NCBI RefSeq assembly: GCF_000285535.1
Contig: NZ_HE610985.1
Coordinates: forward strand, 965,134-1,029,133
Origin: Bacillus timonensis
Lineage (GTDB): Bacteria > Bacillota > Bacilli > Bacillales > Bacillaceae_L
Direction of reading: 5' to 3'
Length of the DNA stretch: 64,000 bases
Numbering within the stretch: the stretch's first letter is position 1; every line of letters starts with the position of its first letter. Positions 54,373 through 62,614 of the stretch are shown piece after piece. A program made the position numbers and the translations under genes. Below the pieces are notes generated by a model. The model ran no database searches. It saw nothing but the letters and a program-made list of their open reading frames with translations, and was not told the origin of the DNA.

Positions 54373-55689
54373 ATGTTAAACAGAGTGTCAGAACGGTTTT
54401 CGCGTGTGATTCAGCGGTATTTGCCAGATGCATTTGTTATTGCAGTGTTGATGACTTTGTTTGTTTTTGTTTTGGCCTTCTTTACAACTCCTGCTGATCC
54501 AATGAACTTGTTTCAGTCATATGGAGATGGATTTTGGACTTATTTAGCTTTTACAATGCAAATGGTGCTCTTGCTTATGACGGGGATGGTTCTTGCTTCC
54601 GTACCCTTTGTAAGAAGAGGGTTGGAGGTAATTTCTGCAAAAGCTAATACGGCATCAAAGGCATATTTATTTACATTCCTCATTTCGGCTGCTGCGTATT
54701 ACGTTAACTGGGGGCTAGCTGTTGTAGTCGGTGCCATCGTAGCTCGCGAGGTTGGGAAAAGGAATAAAAACGCCCATTTCCCACTATTGGTTGCTTGTGC
54801 ATATGCGCCAACTGTCCTTTATACAGCCGGACTTTCGAGTTCAATCCTTCTCACCATCGCAACAGAAAATCATTTTCTAGCCGATGTAATGGGGGTTATT
54901 CCAACTTCAGAAACTATCTTCCACCCAGGTACGGTAATCATATTCTTTACACTACTCATCACGATACCTATTTTCATCCTCCTAATGGCTCCAAAAAAGA
55001 ACATCATTCCGTATACGGCAAAAACAGAACAGTCCACTATTGAAACGGAAACAAAAGAAGATACTAACACACCTGCCATCCGCTTAGAAAACACACCTAT
55101 TTTGGGAATTTTAATAGGTTTAGTTGGAATCATATATGTGTTGCTACAGTTTTCAAAAAGTGTAGATTTAAACTTAAATCTTATTAATATCTTATTTTTA
55201 TCGTTGGGTCTAATTTTTCATCGCTCACTTGGGCAATACGGTAAAGCCTTTAAAGAAGCGGCGGGGTCTATCTCCCCGATTATTTTACAATTTCCATTCT
55301 ACGCGGGGATTATTGCTTTACTTGGAAGTTCAGGTTTAGCAGATAAAATTATTAATGGGATGACTTCGGTTTCAACTACTGAAACATTTGGTGTCTTTAC
55401 GTATTGGACAGCTGGACTTGTCAATATCCTTGCTCCATCAGGTGGAGGTCAATGGGCACTACAAGGACCACTACAAGTTCCTGCAGGACTCGAACTCGGT
55501 GCCGATCCAGCAGTTGTCGCCATGGCCGTCGGCTGGGGAGATGCGTGGACGAACCTCATCCAACCATTCTGGGCATTGCCAATCTTAAGTATTGTGGGTC
55601 TTCATATCCGTCATATTATGGGATATTGCATTCTACTCAGTGTGTGGATTGGGATTGTGACATCAATTTTGATTTATTTTGTGTATTAA
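54373..55689 (+). CDS. Short-chain fatty acid transporter, AtoE family
   Basis: A 438-residue membrane protein with about 10-11 helices. The AtoE pattern is plain: RYLPDAFVIAVLMTLFVFVL at the start, AAAYYVNWGLAVVVGAIVAR, and the late signature LAPSGGGQWALQGPLQVPAG and WGDAWTNLIQPFWALPIL. AtoE proteins import short-chain fatty acids such as butyrate or acetoacetate. AAAAGGAGGGGATAAA precedes the ATG. No acetoacetate catabolic genes adjoin it. Confidence 0.85.
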   Translation: MLNRVSERFSRVIQRYLPDAFVIAVLMTLFVFVLAFFTTPADPMNLFQSYGDGFWTYLAFTMQMVLLLMTGMVLASVPFVRRGLEVISAKANTASKAYLFTFLISAAAYYVNWGLAVVVGAIVAREVGKRNKNAHFPLLVACAYAPTVLYTAGLSSSILLTIATENHFLADVMGVIPTSETIFHPGTVIIFFTLLITIPIFILLMAPKKNIIPYTAKTEQSTIETETKEDTNTPAIRLENTPILGILIGLVGIIYVLLQFSKSVDLNLNLINILFLSLGLIFHRSLGQYGKAFKEAAGSISPIILQFPFYAGIIALLGSSGLADKIINGMTSVSTTETFGVFTYWTAGLVNILAPSGGGQWALQGPLQVPAGLELGADPAVVAMAVGWGDAWTNLIQPFWALPILSIVGLHIRHIMGYCILLSVWIGIVTSILIYFVY

Positions 55690-55734
55690 AAAAAGAACGA
55701 GGCGCACCTTTACTAAAGAGATGCGCCTTGTTCT
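55687..55734. terminator. Terminator between atoE and the lipoprotein gene
   Basis: AGAACGAGGCGCA / TGCGCCTTGTTCT stem (55694-55734), with TTTTTTT on the minus-strand side, so strongest for the lipoprotein gene. Confidence 0.75.
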
Positions 55735-56179
55735 ATTCGCCTATTTGTTTGATTTGATCAATTGTATTTGTTACGTTTTGTAAGGTTTGAAAAAGCTCAC
55801 TGTTTTCAAGAAGAGCTGGATCTAATTGTCCATTTTCAATATTATCTAAATACAGAGTAATGCCTTCTTTCGCTTGTTGGTTATAATCCACTATTTGCTG
55901 ATGAAGATCCGCTGCCATTTCTGGTGGCTGCAGCAAATTGAATGTATCCATGTTCTTCTGCATGTCAGTTAGCTTTGTCTCAAGATCCTCCCTAGCCTGT
56001 TCATCTGCAACAGCCTGTTCTGCAAGTGTTGGAGCTTCGTTTATAAAAGTACTAACCTCATTGACATAATCTGTTGCTTCATTTACATACGTTACAGTAT
56101 TATTAACATTCTCAAGGACAGAACAAGCCCCAAGAAAAAGCAACCCTAATAATGAAAAGACTAAAAAACGTTTCTTCAC
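55733..56179 (-). CDS. DUF6376-type lipoprotein
   Basis: About 148 residues, taken from GTG 56179 (GGAGGAGATGTA upstream) because MKKRFLVFSLLGLLFLGACS is then a normal lipoprotein signal with cysteine 19. The mature part is acidic and wholly helical, with the repeated VNEATDYVNEVSTFINEAP and LLQPPEMAADLHQQIVDYNQ. It resembles the small Bacillus lipoproteins grouped as DUF6376; no function is known. The last codons overlap the terminator shared with atoE. Confidence 0.65.
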   Translation of the reverse strand: MKKRFLVFSLLGLLFLGACSVLENVNNTVTYVNEATDYVNEVSTFINEAPTLAEQAVADEQAREDLETKLTDMQKNMDTFNLLQPPEMAADLHQQIVDYNQQAKEGITLYLDNIENGQLDPALLENSELFQTLQNVTNTIDQIKQIGE

Positions 56180-56272
56180 TACATCTCCTCCATTTTTCGG
56201 TACAACATATATACGATTCAAGAGGGAAAAGGTTTCAGTTCTTTTGTTGTTTCCCATTCCTCAAGGAAATTG

Positions 56273-56620
56273 CTAGATTGTATATTTGCCGTTAAATAGG
56301 ACAACATGCTTACGGTTTCCAATACCCTCCCCTAATACATCCCAATAAGGTAAAAAATCAACTTTGATATGGTCAATATAAAGGGACTCTTCCATTAAAT
56401 GATGGAAAACATCATCTTCTCTTTCGGCTCCGCTATATTCAAGGACAATGTCTAAATCACTTTCTGGATAAGAATGAGCGTATAGTCGACTTCCAATGAT
56501 AGCTACCTTTTTCACTTCAACATCAAGTCCAATAAGTGAAGTGTCAATGTGAGTCATAATGAGAGAAGTTAATTCATCTTTTGTATAATGACTTAAACCG
56601 TTAATTTCAATCGTATCCAG
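56273..56620 (-). CDS. Small nucleotidyltransferase-domain protein (MNT-like), probable CTG start
   Basis: A minimal polymerase-beta-type fold with GSRLYAHSYPESDLDIVLEY (nucleotide-binding GS and metal-binding D-x-D) and the third acidic strand HIKVDFLPYW. Starting at ATG 56557 gives 94 residues, but the frame stays open upstream and encodes LDTIEINGLSHYTKDELTSL, which resembles the N-terminus of homologues; the best ribosome site (AAGGAGTGAGGTG) then points to CTG at 56620, giving 115 residues. MNT proteins are often antitoxins paired with HEPN toxins, but no HEPN gene adjoins it. Confidence 0.6.
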   Translation of the reverse strand: MDTIEINGLSHYTKDELTSLIMTHIDTSLIGLDVEVKKVAIIGSRLYAHSYPESDLDIVLEYSGAEREDDVFHHLMEESLYIDHIKVDFLPYWDVLGEGIGNRKHVVLFNGKYTI

Positions 56621-56688
56621 AATAACACCTCACTCCTTATTTTTCTTATTGTATTTGATGCTTATCATAATCGTGTTCCAATCAAAGC

Positions 56689-56725
56689 AAAAAGAACCAT
56701 CGCCTATGAGAAATGGTTCTTTTTT
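56689..56725 (-). terminator. Terminator of the polysaccharide deacetylase transcript
   Basis: AAAAGAACCAT / ATGGTTCTTTT stem with an 11-base loop. It lies beyond the tandem repeats, so the repeats would be in the 3' untranslated part of the transcript. Confidence 0.65.
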
Positions 56726-56817
56726 AGGTATACACGCTAAACAACTCGCCTTCCAGTACCACTTCTACTGGTTTATACACATCAAAAGGTTTTTTGGCAA
56801 GTTTTGCTCCAGCTTTG

Positions 56818-56976
56818 TGATATTCCATTTATGTCTTTTTCGATATACCATTTATCGTTTTTCGGCTTGGCCATATACCATTTATGTCTTTTTCGATATA
56901 CCATTTATCGTTTCTCGGCTTGGTGATATTCCATTTATGTATTTTTCGGTATATCATTTATCATTTTTCGGCTTAT
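56818..56976. repeat. Three tandem 53-bp repeats, each made of two similar half units
   Basis: Units at 56818-56870, 56871-56923 and 56924-56976. Each reads TGATATTCCATTTATGTCTT then TTTCGATATACCATTTATCG then TTTTTCGGCTTGG, with few changes; the third is the most diverged. Within a unit ATAYHCCATTTATNNNTTTTTCG occurs twice, so there are six half units. Plus-strand ORFs through it are low-complexity and not believable as genes. Confidence 0.85.
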
Positions 56977-57006
56977 CTATAGTATCGTTGAATGTTGACT
57001 GTTGAA

Positions 57007-57705
57007 TTACATCCCCTGGAGTTCATTAACTGTTACAAACGAGTAACCTTCGTCCTCTAGCACTCTAATAATCCCCTCAATTTCTTCTATTACTATATCG
57101 ATATCCTCATACATGGGATGTATCAGGATGATTGATCCTGGCTGAATGGATTCTTTGACATACCTTATTTTTTCGACAGGTGTTGGATAGTAGCTATCAG
57201 GCTCAATGTTCCAAGTGATTGTGTCTTTGTTTACCTTGTTAAGGTAGAATGGGAGACCCATCAGTTTTTTTCCGTTTGGTGGGCGAAAGTCGATTTCACC
57301 TTTATAGCCTGCTTCACGAATTAGCTGGTCTGTTTTTTCGATTTCACTTTTTATAAAGGAAGGTGATTTAAAAATCATGCGATTATGAGAATACGTATGA
57401 TTCCCCACCTGGTGTCCTGCGTCTACGATTTTTTTTGCTTCCTCTGGGTATTTCTCGATATCCTGACCAATTAAAAAGAATGTTGCATTTACATCATATT
57501 TGTCCAAAAGCGATAGGATTTCGTTGATATTTTCGGTTGGGCCATCATCAAATGTCAATGCGACCACTTTTTGATCCGTATCTACCTGCTGTGTAAGCCC
57601 CCCTAATAATTGGAATGACCTTGTATTCATTAGCTTATATGTACCACCTAACAAAAGAAAAACAATTAAAATAACGACAGCACTAATCATTAATTTTCTT
57701 TTCAT
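57007..57705 (-). CDS. Polysaccharide deacetylase family protein (NodB domain)
   Basis: A 232-residue protein anchored by an N-terminal helix (7-22) with the catalytic domain outside the membrane. NodB motifs: TFDDGPT (D53, D54), metal ligands H103 and H107 in GNHTYSHNRM, and FRPPNGK. It removes acetyl groups from N-acetylated sugars, most often peptidoglycan in Bacillus. The usual late motif is VLIHP-like (GSIILIHPMYED). AAAAAAGGAAGTAAACG precedes the ATG. Confidence 0.85.
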   Translation of the reverse strand: MKRKLMISAVVILIVFLLLGGTYKLMNTRSFQLLGGLTQQVDTDQKVVALTFDDGPTENINEILSLLDKYDVNATFFLIGQDIEKYPEEAKKIVDAGHQVGNHTYSHNRMIFKSPSFIKSEIEKTDQLIREAGYKGEIDFRPPNGKKLMGLPFYLNKVNKDTITWNIEPDSYYPTPVEKIRYVKESIQPGSIILIHPMYEDIDIVIEEIEGIIRVLEDEGYSFVTVNELQGM

Positions 57706-57756
57706 CGTTTACTTCCTTTTTTGAACCACAAGAACCGTCCCTATGGTTTCATTTTT

Positions 57757-57795
57757 CAAAAAAGAGGTACACCGAAATCGGTGTACCTCTTTTTG
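57757..57795 (-). terminator. Terminator of the cold-shock gene
   Basis: AAAGAGGTACACCG / CGGTGTACCTCTTT with a four-base loop and flanking A/T runs. Confidence 0.85.
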
Positions 57796-57808
57796 TTAAT
57801 GGCTGTTA

Positions 57809-58009
57809 TTAAGCTTTTCTAACGTTTGATGCTTGTGGGCCACGTTGACCTTGTTCTACATCAAATGTTACACTTTGACCTTCGTCTAAAGATTTGAAGC
57901 CGTCGCCTTGGATTGCTGAGAAATGTACGAATACGTCATCTCCACCTTCACGCTCGATGAATCCAAAACCTTTTTCTGCATTAAACCATTTAACTTTACC
58001 TTGTTCCAT
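57809..58009 (-). CDS. Cold-shock protein
   Basis: A 66-residue single-stranded nucleic-acid chaperone. It starts [20 protein letters not shown] (RNP1 KGFGFIE) and has RNP2 [10 protein letters not shown]; length and sequence match the CspB/CspD group. The start is ATG 58009; an upstream in-frame ATG at 58039 would add ten residues foreign to the family. About 200 bases of leader upstream, typical of csp genes, precede bioB's end. Confidence 0.93.
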   Translation of the reverse strand: MEQGKVKWFNAEKGFGFIEREGGDDVFVHFSAIQGDGFKSLDEGQSVTFDVEQGQRGPQASNVRKA

Positions 58010-58203
58010 AATAAATTGCCTCCTAGTGCGGTGTTCCACACAATGTGTTACTATCTGAGTTCAAATACCTTAGACGAAAAACAAAATTCATTTCTTAATC
58101 TGAATAAGAACAAAGATAATTCTTATTTAGAATAACAGCTTTTGAAGAAAATAGCAAATGATATTTCTAAACCGACAAATGTTTACAATTTTTTTGTAGG
58201 TAA

Positions 58204-58227
58204 TGAGGAGCTGTAAATTGCTCCTCA
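58204..58227 (-). terminator. Stem-loop after bioB
   Basis: TGAGGAGC / GCTCCTCA with an eight-base loop. No T-run follows directly on the minus strand, so termination here is weak or uncertain. Confidence 0.4.
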
Positions 58228-58248
58228 AATGAAATGTCATCTTCATCT

Positions 58249-59238
58249 TTAGTTGTTTACTGGAACTCCATAATCGATTTCAAACCCGAGGTCTTCAAGC
58301 ATCTTGTGATCCGCCGAGCCTTCTTGACCGGCAGTTGTGAGATAATCTCCAACAAAGATGGAGTTTGCGGCATAGAGGCCCAGTGGCTGAAGACTTCTTA
58401 GGTTAACTTCTCTTCCACCTGAGATACGAATTTCCTTTGTTGGATTGATAAAACGCATCAGGCACAACACCTTTAGACAATATCGTGGATTTAACACATT
58501 TGTACCCTCCAGTGGCGTTCCAACAATTGCATGTAAGAAGTTAACTGGTATGGAATCAGTATCTAATACTCGTAAGCTTTTTGCCATGTCAACAACATCT
58601 TGCTTTGATTCTCTCATCCCTACTATTACTCCTGAACAAGGTGAGATTCCCTGCTCTTTTATCGTTTCTATCGTATTGAGCCGATCTTGGTATTTATGAG
58701 TTGTTGTTATGCTTTCATGATGATTTTCGGAAGTATTAATATTATGGTTATAGCGGTCTACTCCCGCTTCTTTTAGTTTTTTTGCTTGGTCGGTTTTTAA
58801 GATTCCAAGACAGGCACAAACCTTTAAATCATATTTTTCTTTGATTTCCTTTACAGCCGAGACGACATGGTCCACTTCTTTATTACTAGGTCCGCGTCCA
58901 CTCGCTACAATACAATAGGTCCCGACTTTTAATTGATGAGCTTGCTTAGCCCCCTTCAAAATCTCTTCCTTATCTATCATTCTGTATTTTTCAATCTGTG
59001 CTGTTGAGATACTAGATTGTGCGCAATACCCACAATTCTCAGGACATAACCCAGACTTTGTATTAATTATCATATTTAGCTTTACTTTATTCCCATAATA
59101 ATGATGACGAATAATGTAGGCACCGTGTAGCACCTCTAATATTTCTTCGTCTGGAGAGTTTAAAATTTCCAAAGCCTCTTCATTACTAAGTTCAAAACCA
59201 TTAATAACCTGCTGTGCTAATGCTTTCCATTTACTCAT
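58249..59238 (-). CDS. bioB: Biotin synthase
   Basis: Radical-SAM enzyme that inserts sulphur into dethiobiotin. 329 residues from ATG 59238 (GGAGGAGATTTA upstream). The radical-SAM cluster cysteines C65, C69 and C72 are in CPENCGYCAQS, followed by SSIST and IVASGRGPSNKEVD. The second cluster residues (NHNINTSENHHE, and R in EIRISGGREVNLRSLQP) are present. It follows bioY by about 38 bases and shares its BirA-controlled promoter. Other bio genes are not in the window. Confidence 0.95.
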   Translation of the reverse strand: MSKWKALAQQVINGFELSNEEALEILNSPDEEILEVLHGAYIIRHHYYGNKVKLNMIINTKSGLCPENCGYCAQSSISTAQIEKYRMIDKEEILKGAKQAHQLKVGTYCIVASGRGPSNKEVDHVVSAVKEIKEKYDLKVCACLGILKTDQAKKLKEAGVDRYNHNINTSENHHESITTTHKYQDRLNTIETIKEQGISPCSGVIVGMRESKQDVVDMAKSLRVLDTDSIPVNFLHAIVGTPLEGTNVLNPRYCLKVLCLMRFINPTKEIRISGGREVNLRSLQPLGLYAANSIFVGDYLTTAGQEGSADHKMLEDLGFEIDYGVPVNN

Positions 59239-59276
59239 TAAATCTCCTCCACTCATTTTTTCTACATATCTATCTT

Positions 59277-59873
59277 TTAAACCGTTCTTCTTAAACTCTT
59301 AAAATGACCTCGACTGACAACGGTCCGTTCAAAGCGATGTGCAAATACCGCAGCTCCGATTGAAAGCAAAATGTCCTTTGGTAATGGGACAATCATCCAT
59401 AACCAAGCCATCGAATACGAAAATCCTTCTGGGGCTTCAGCCCAAAGTTTATAAGAGAAATACATCCAATTGGTTCCGAAAAGATAATTAATGGACATCC
59501 CAATAAGTGATGCAAGTATATATGTATGGACCGTTCTTTTCTTATCGACGATTTTGCCCGTCACATATGCTGTAAAAATAAATGAAATAATAAAACCAAA
59601 TGTAGGGCTAAATAAGTGAGTAAACCCACCGCCAAACTTCGCAAAAACAGGGACTCCGACCAAACCAACGAAAGTATAGACAAACATGCTGATTGCGCCA
59701 ATGCGACTTCCTAATATCGCACCAGCCAATATTGCGAAAAAGGTTTGCAAAGTGATGGGTACTCCACCAACTACCATAAATGGAGCGATTGAAGTCACGT
59801 TCGCCCCAATGGCCATTAAAGCAACAAACATTCCTACTAAACTAATATCAACGGTTGATAACTTCCACTTCAA
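59277..59873 (-). CDS. bioY: Biotin uptake transporter BioY
   Basis: S-component of an ECF importer, 198 residues, six helices, with the BioY segments LVGMFVALMAIGANVTSIAP, GGVPITLQTFFAILAGAILG and FGGGFTHLFSPTFGFI. TTG start after GGAGGTAGAAGAA. It binds biotin in the membrane and uses a shared ECF module encoded elsewhere. First gene of the bioY-bioB operon, preceded by a BirA operator. Confidence 0.92.
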   Translation of the reverse strand: MKWKLSTVDISLVGMFVALMAIGANVTSIAPFMVVGGVPITLQTFFAILAGAILGSRIGAISMFVYTFVGLVGVPVFAKFGGGFTHLFSPTFGFIISFIFTAYVTGKIVDKKRTVHTYILASLIGMSINYLFGTNWMYFSYKLWAEAPEGFSYSMAWLWMIVPLPKDILLSIGAAVFAHRFERTVVSRGHFKSLRRTV

Positions 59874-59924
59874 ATTCTTCTACCTCCTTTTTTATCGATA
59901 TGATAAGAATAATGAGAATTCAGG

Positions 59925-59963
59925 TTATATGTCAACTTAATTTTAAATTTAGTTGACATATAA
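59925..59963. promoter_or_regulatory. BirA operator of bioY-bioB
   Basis: TTATATGTCAACT (59925-59937), 13 bases, AGTTGACATATAA (59951-59963): a perfect 13-bp inverted repeat of the TGTNAAC-N15-GTTNACA class recognised by BirA in Firmicutes. The right arm read on the minus strand supplies TTGACA, probably the -35 box, so bound BirA-biotinyl-AMP would block transcription. Confidence 0.8.
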
Positions 59964-60027
59964 TATACATCAATCCAACGTATAACCGCCCAAATTATGT
60001 ACACCATAAATACTTATGGTTCTTTAC

Positions 60028-60073
60028 ATTAAAAAAATCAGGTACCTCTTTTTATAAGAGATACCTGATTCAT
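60028..60073 (-). terminator. Terminator of the right-hand Opp/Dpp operon
   Basis: AATCAGGTATCTCTT / AAGAGGTACCTGATT with an AT-rich loop and TTTTTTT on the minus strand. Confidence 0.85.
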
Positions 60074-60079
60074 CTAGGT

Positions 60080-60499
60080 TTATTGTTTATGGGTCAGGGA
60101 ACCTATCCCGCCCTCCCAGTGGAAAATCCAGTTTTGGGAAATCATTTGTTTTAGGGTGTTTGCTTGTTCTTCAGTAAGTTTTAGGTTTTCAATACTTGTT
60201 TCTGTTAGTTGATAGTCTTTGTCCGCCTCTATTCCGAATCGGAATTTGATCAAGTTTTGCAACCCTTTAAATGTTACATATTTTACCTTGTAGCCATCCA
60301 ACAGGATTGATTGAAAATCTTCGATATCATGCTCGGCAAGTTTCAGTAATTCCTTAAAATCGAAATGCTCATGCAAATTCTGCCACACATCCACATTCCC
60401 CTCCTTAATCCCAGCAAGTATTTCTTGATTAGAAATACCGTTACTGCGGAGGGTTTCAATCATATAAGCATCCATTAAGGTGATTTTTTGTAATTCCAC
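60080..60499 (-). CDS. Uncharacterised protein at the end of the Opp/Dpp operon
   Basis: About 139 residues from GTG 60499 (GGGGGAATTCAA upstream). Soluble, acidic and mostly helical: ILAGIKEGNVDVWQNLHEHF, FDFKELLKLAEHDIEDFQSI, ending in WIFHWEGGIGSLTHKQ. A central segment, YKVKYVTFKGLQNLIKFRFG, is basic and hydrophobic. I know no function for it. It lies 70 bases after the ATPase gene on the same strand and before a strong terminator, so it is probably part of that operon. Confidence 0.6.
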   Translation of the reverse strand: MELQKITLMDAYMIETLRSNGISNQEILAGIKEGNVDVWQNLHEHFDFKELLKLAEHDIEDFQSILLDGYKVKYVTFKGLQNLIKFRFGIEADKDYQLTETSIENLKLTEEQANTLKQMISQNWIFHWEGGIGSLTHKQ

Positions 60500-60569
60500 T
60501 TGAATTCCCCCATTTCTCATCAACTGTTACACGATTTATTGGTCAGGGAACCTGATGTCCCCCCGCCAC

Positions 60570-61577
60570 TTATTTATTTGCGATTAGTTGTTTGTTTTCG
60601 ACATTCATTGGGTAAAAACAAGAGACAAGATGTCTGTTGTTACTGTCTGTCGCTTCTAAGGCCGGTACGTCTTTTTTGCAGGCATCGGTGGCGAAAGGGC
60701 ATCTTGTATGGAAGACACAGCCTGTTGGTGGGTTGCTAGGAGAAGGTAGTTCTCCCTGTAACACGATTCGCTGTCGTGCTTTTTCTTTTTCCGGATCTGG
60801 CAATGGAATAGCTGATAGTAATGCATTTGTGTAAGGATGTCGAGCATCCTTGTATAAGGATTCACTATCGGATATTTCCATCACTTTTCCTAAATACATA
60901 ACTGCCACTTTATCAGATATATGCTTGATAACGGATAAATCATGGGCAATAAAGACATATGTTAACCCGAGTTCTTTCTGTAAATCTTCCAATAAGTTAA
61001 TAACCTGTGCCTGTACCGATACATCTAGGGCACTCACTGGCTCATCAAGGACCATCAATTTTGGTTTGAGTGCTAGCGCGCGGGCAATCCCGATACGCTG
61101 ACGCTGACCACCTGAAAACTGATGCGGTAATTTATGGTAATCATCTGCCTTTAATCCAACAAGGTCCATCAATTCCAATACTCGACGTTCCAAATTATCT
61201 GTCATTCGATATGCTTTTAATGGTGCTGCAATAATGTCGCCGGCTTTCATTCTAGGGTTTAAACTCGTATAAGGATCCTGAAACACCATTTGAATATCTC
61301 TTCTTAGTTGATGCATTTGCTTGTGGTTATAATTTAGGATGCTTTTTCCCTCGAATAAAATGTCACCAGCCGTTGGCTTTAGGAGTCCGAGAATTGTTCG
61401 AGCAAGGGTGCTTTTCCCACAACCTGATTCACCAACAATTCCAAGCGTTTCCCCTTTATTTACCGTTAAGTTTACTCCATTTACTGCCTTAACATAATTT
61501 TTTGTCCGACTGAACACGCCTCCCTTAACAGGAAAATGCATGTTTAAATCACGTAATTCAAGTAGTGGGTTAGTCAT
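60570..61577 (-). CDS. Oligopeptide/dipeptide ABC importer ATPase (OppF/DppF)
   Basis: A 335-residue ATPase with Walker A GESGCGKSTLAR, signature FSGGQRQRIGIARALAL, Walker B LMVLDEPVSALDVS, and C-terminal cysteine cluster GCVFHTRCPFATDAC. Its start overlaps the OppD-like gene by eight bases. Second peptide-type importer of the window; no sugar genes adjoin it, so peptide or metal-ligand import is more likely here. Confidence 0.88.
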   Translation of the reverse strand: MTNPLLELRDLNMHFPVKGGVFSRTKNYVKAVNGVNLTVNKGETLGIVGESGCGKSTLARTILGLLKPTAGDILFEGKSILNYNHKQMHQLRRDIQMVFQDPYTSLNPRMKAGDIIAAPLKAYRMTDNLERRVLELMDLVGLKADDYHKLPHQFSGGQRQRIGIARALALKPKLMVLDEPVSALDVSVQAQVINLLEDLQKELGLTYVFIAHDLSVIKHISDKVAVMYLGKVMEISDSESLYKDARHPYTNALLSAIPLPDPEKEKARQRIVLQGELPSPSNPPTGCVFHTRCPFATDACKKDVPALEATDSNNRHLVSCFYPMNVENKQLIANK

Positions 61578-62598
61578 GAATCAGAACACTCCTTTCATCT
61601 TTCACAGACTCAAGCTGTTCTTTCTTTTCATCAAATTCTTGTTGCGACAAAATGCAAGCCGCCCAGTGTTCTTCTCCTCTTGCAGTTAACTCCGGATCAA
61701 CTTCTAAACATTTTTCAGTCGCAAATGGACAACGCGGATGAAAATTACATCCCTTAGGCGGAGACACTAGGTTAGGTGGCTGTCCTTCAATATTGACGAG
61801 GCGCTCATGTGCTGTTGCATCTAGACGAGGCAAGGAGCGTAACAGCGACCATGTATACGGCATCGACGACCGGTAGAAAATATCGTTTACAGAGCCTTTT
61901 TCCACAATCCTCCCAGAATACATGACTAACACCTTATCCGCCATTTGTGAAACGACCCCTAAATCATGGGTTATGATGATAATCGCTGTTCCATATTTCT
62001 TTTGAATATCTCGCATTAATTCTAATATTTGTGCTTGAATGGTTACATCCAAGGCCGTTGTAGGTTCATCCGCAATCAGTAATTTTGGATTACATGCCAG
62101 GGCAATCGCGATTAGTACACGTTGCCTCATCCCTCCCGAAAACTGATGAGGATAATCATTCATTCGCGATTGCGCATCTGGAATTCCAACATCCTTTAAT
62201 AACTCGATTGCACGAGCCTTCGCTTTCGAACGAGGCATCTTTTGGTGTGTCAAGATTGCTTCCACAAGTTGATTTCCGATTTTAAAGACAGGGTTTAAAC
62301 TAGACATCGGATCCTGGAAAATCATCGCAATCTCATTACCACGAATTTTTCGTAGTTCTTTTTCCGAAAGCGTCAGGAGGTTTTTTCCTTCAAATAAAAT
62401 TTCACCTTCCGGATAAAAGGCAGGCGGTTTTGGGTTTAACTGCATGATGGAATGGGCTAATACGCTCTTCCCACTACCGGATTCCCCAACAATCGCAACC
62501 GTTTGTCCAGCTTCCACTGTAAATGAAACGCCATCCACTGCTCGGACTATTCCTGCATCGGTATCAATTTGCGTTTTTAGGTTTTTCACTTCAAGCAT
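61570..62598 (-). CDS. Oligopeptide/dipeptide ABC importer ATPase (OppD/DppD)
   Basis: A 342-residue ATPase from ATG 62598 (AGGGAGGATACAGACG upstream); a longer reading would run through the permease gene in another frame and is not credible. It has Walker [14 protein letters not shown], signature [16 protein letters not shown], Walker [15 protein letters not shown], and a C-terminal cysteine cluster [15 protein letters not shown]. Partner of the next gene. Confidence 0.88.
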   Translation of the reverse strand: MLEVKNLKTQIDTDAGIVRAVDGVSFTVEAGQTVAIVGESGSGKSVLAHSIMQLNPKPPAFYPEGEILFEGKNLLTLSEKELRKIRGNEIAMIFQDPMSSLNPVFKIGNQLVEAILTHQKMPRSKAKARAIELLKDVGIPDAQSRMNDYPHQFSGGMRQRVLIAIALACNPKLLIADEPTTALDVTIQAQILELMRDIQKKYGTAIIIITHDLGVVSQMADKVLVMYSGRIVEKGSVNDIFYRSSMPYTWSLLRSLPRLDATAHERLVNIEGQPPNLVSPPKGCNFHPRCPFATEKCLEVDPELTARGEEHWAACILSQQEFDEKKEQLESVKDERSVLIHD

Positions 62599-62614
62599 CG
62601 TCTGTATCCTCCCT

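Noticed and set aside
56273-56620. MNT/HEPN toxin-antitoxin module
   Set aside because: Only the nucleotidyltransferase half is present; the upstream gene is a deacetylase and the downstream one a lipoprotein.
56649-57005. A 118-codon plus-strand ORF across the tandem repeat
   Set aside because: It has no ribosome site, is rich in F, I and Y because of the AT-rich repeat, and runs antisense in the deacetylase 3' region.
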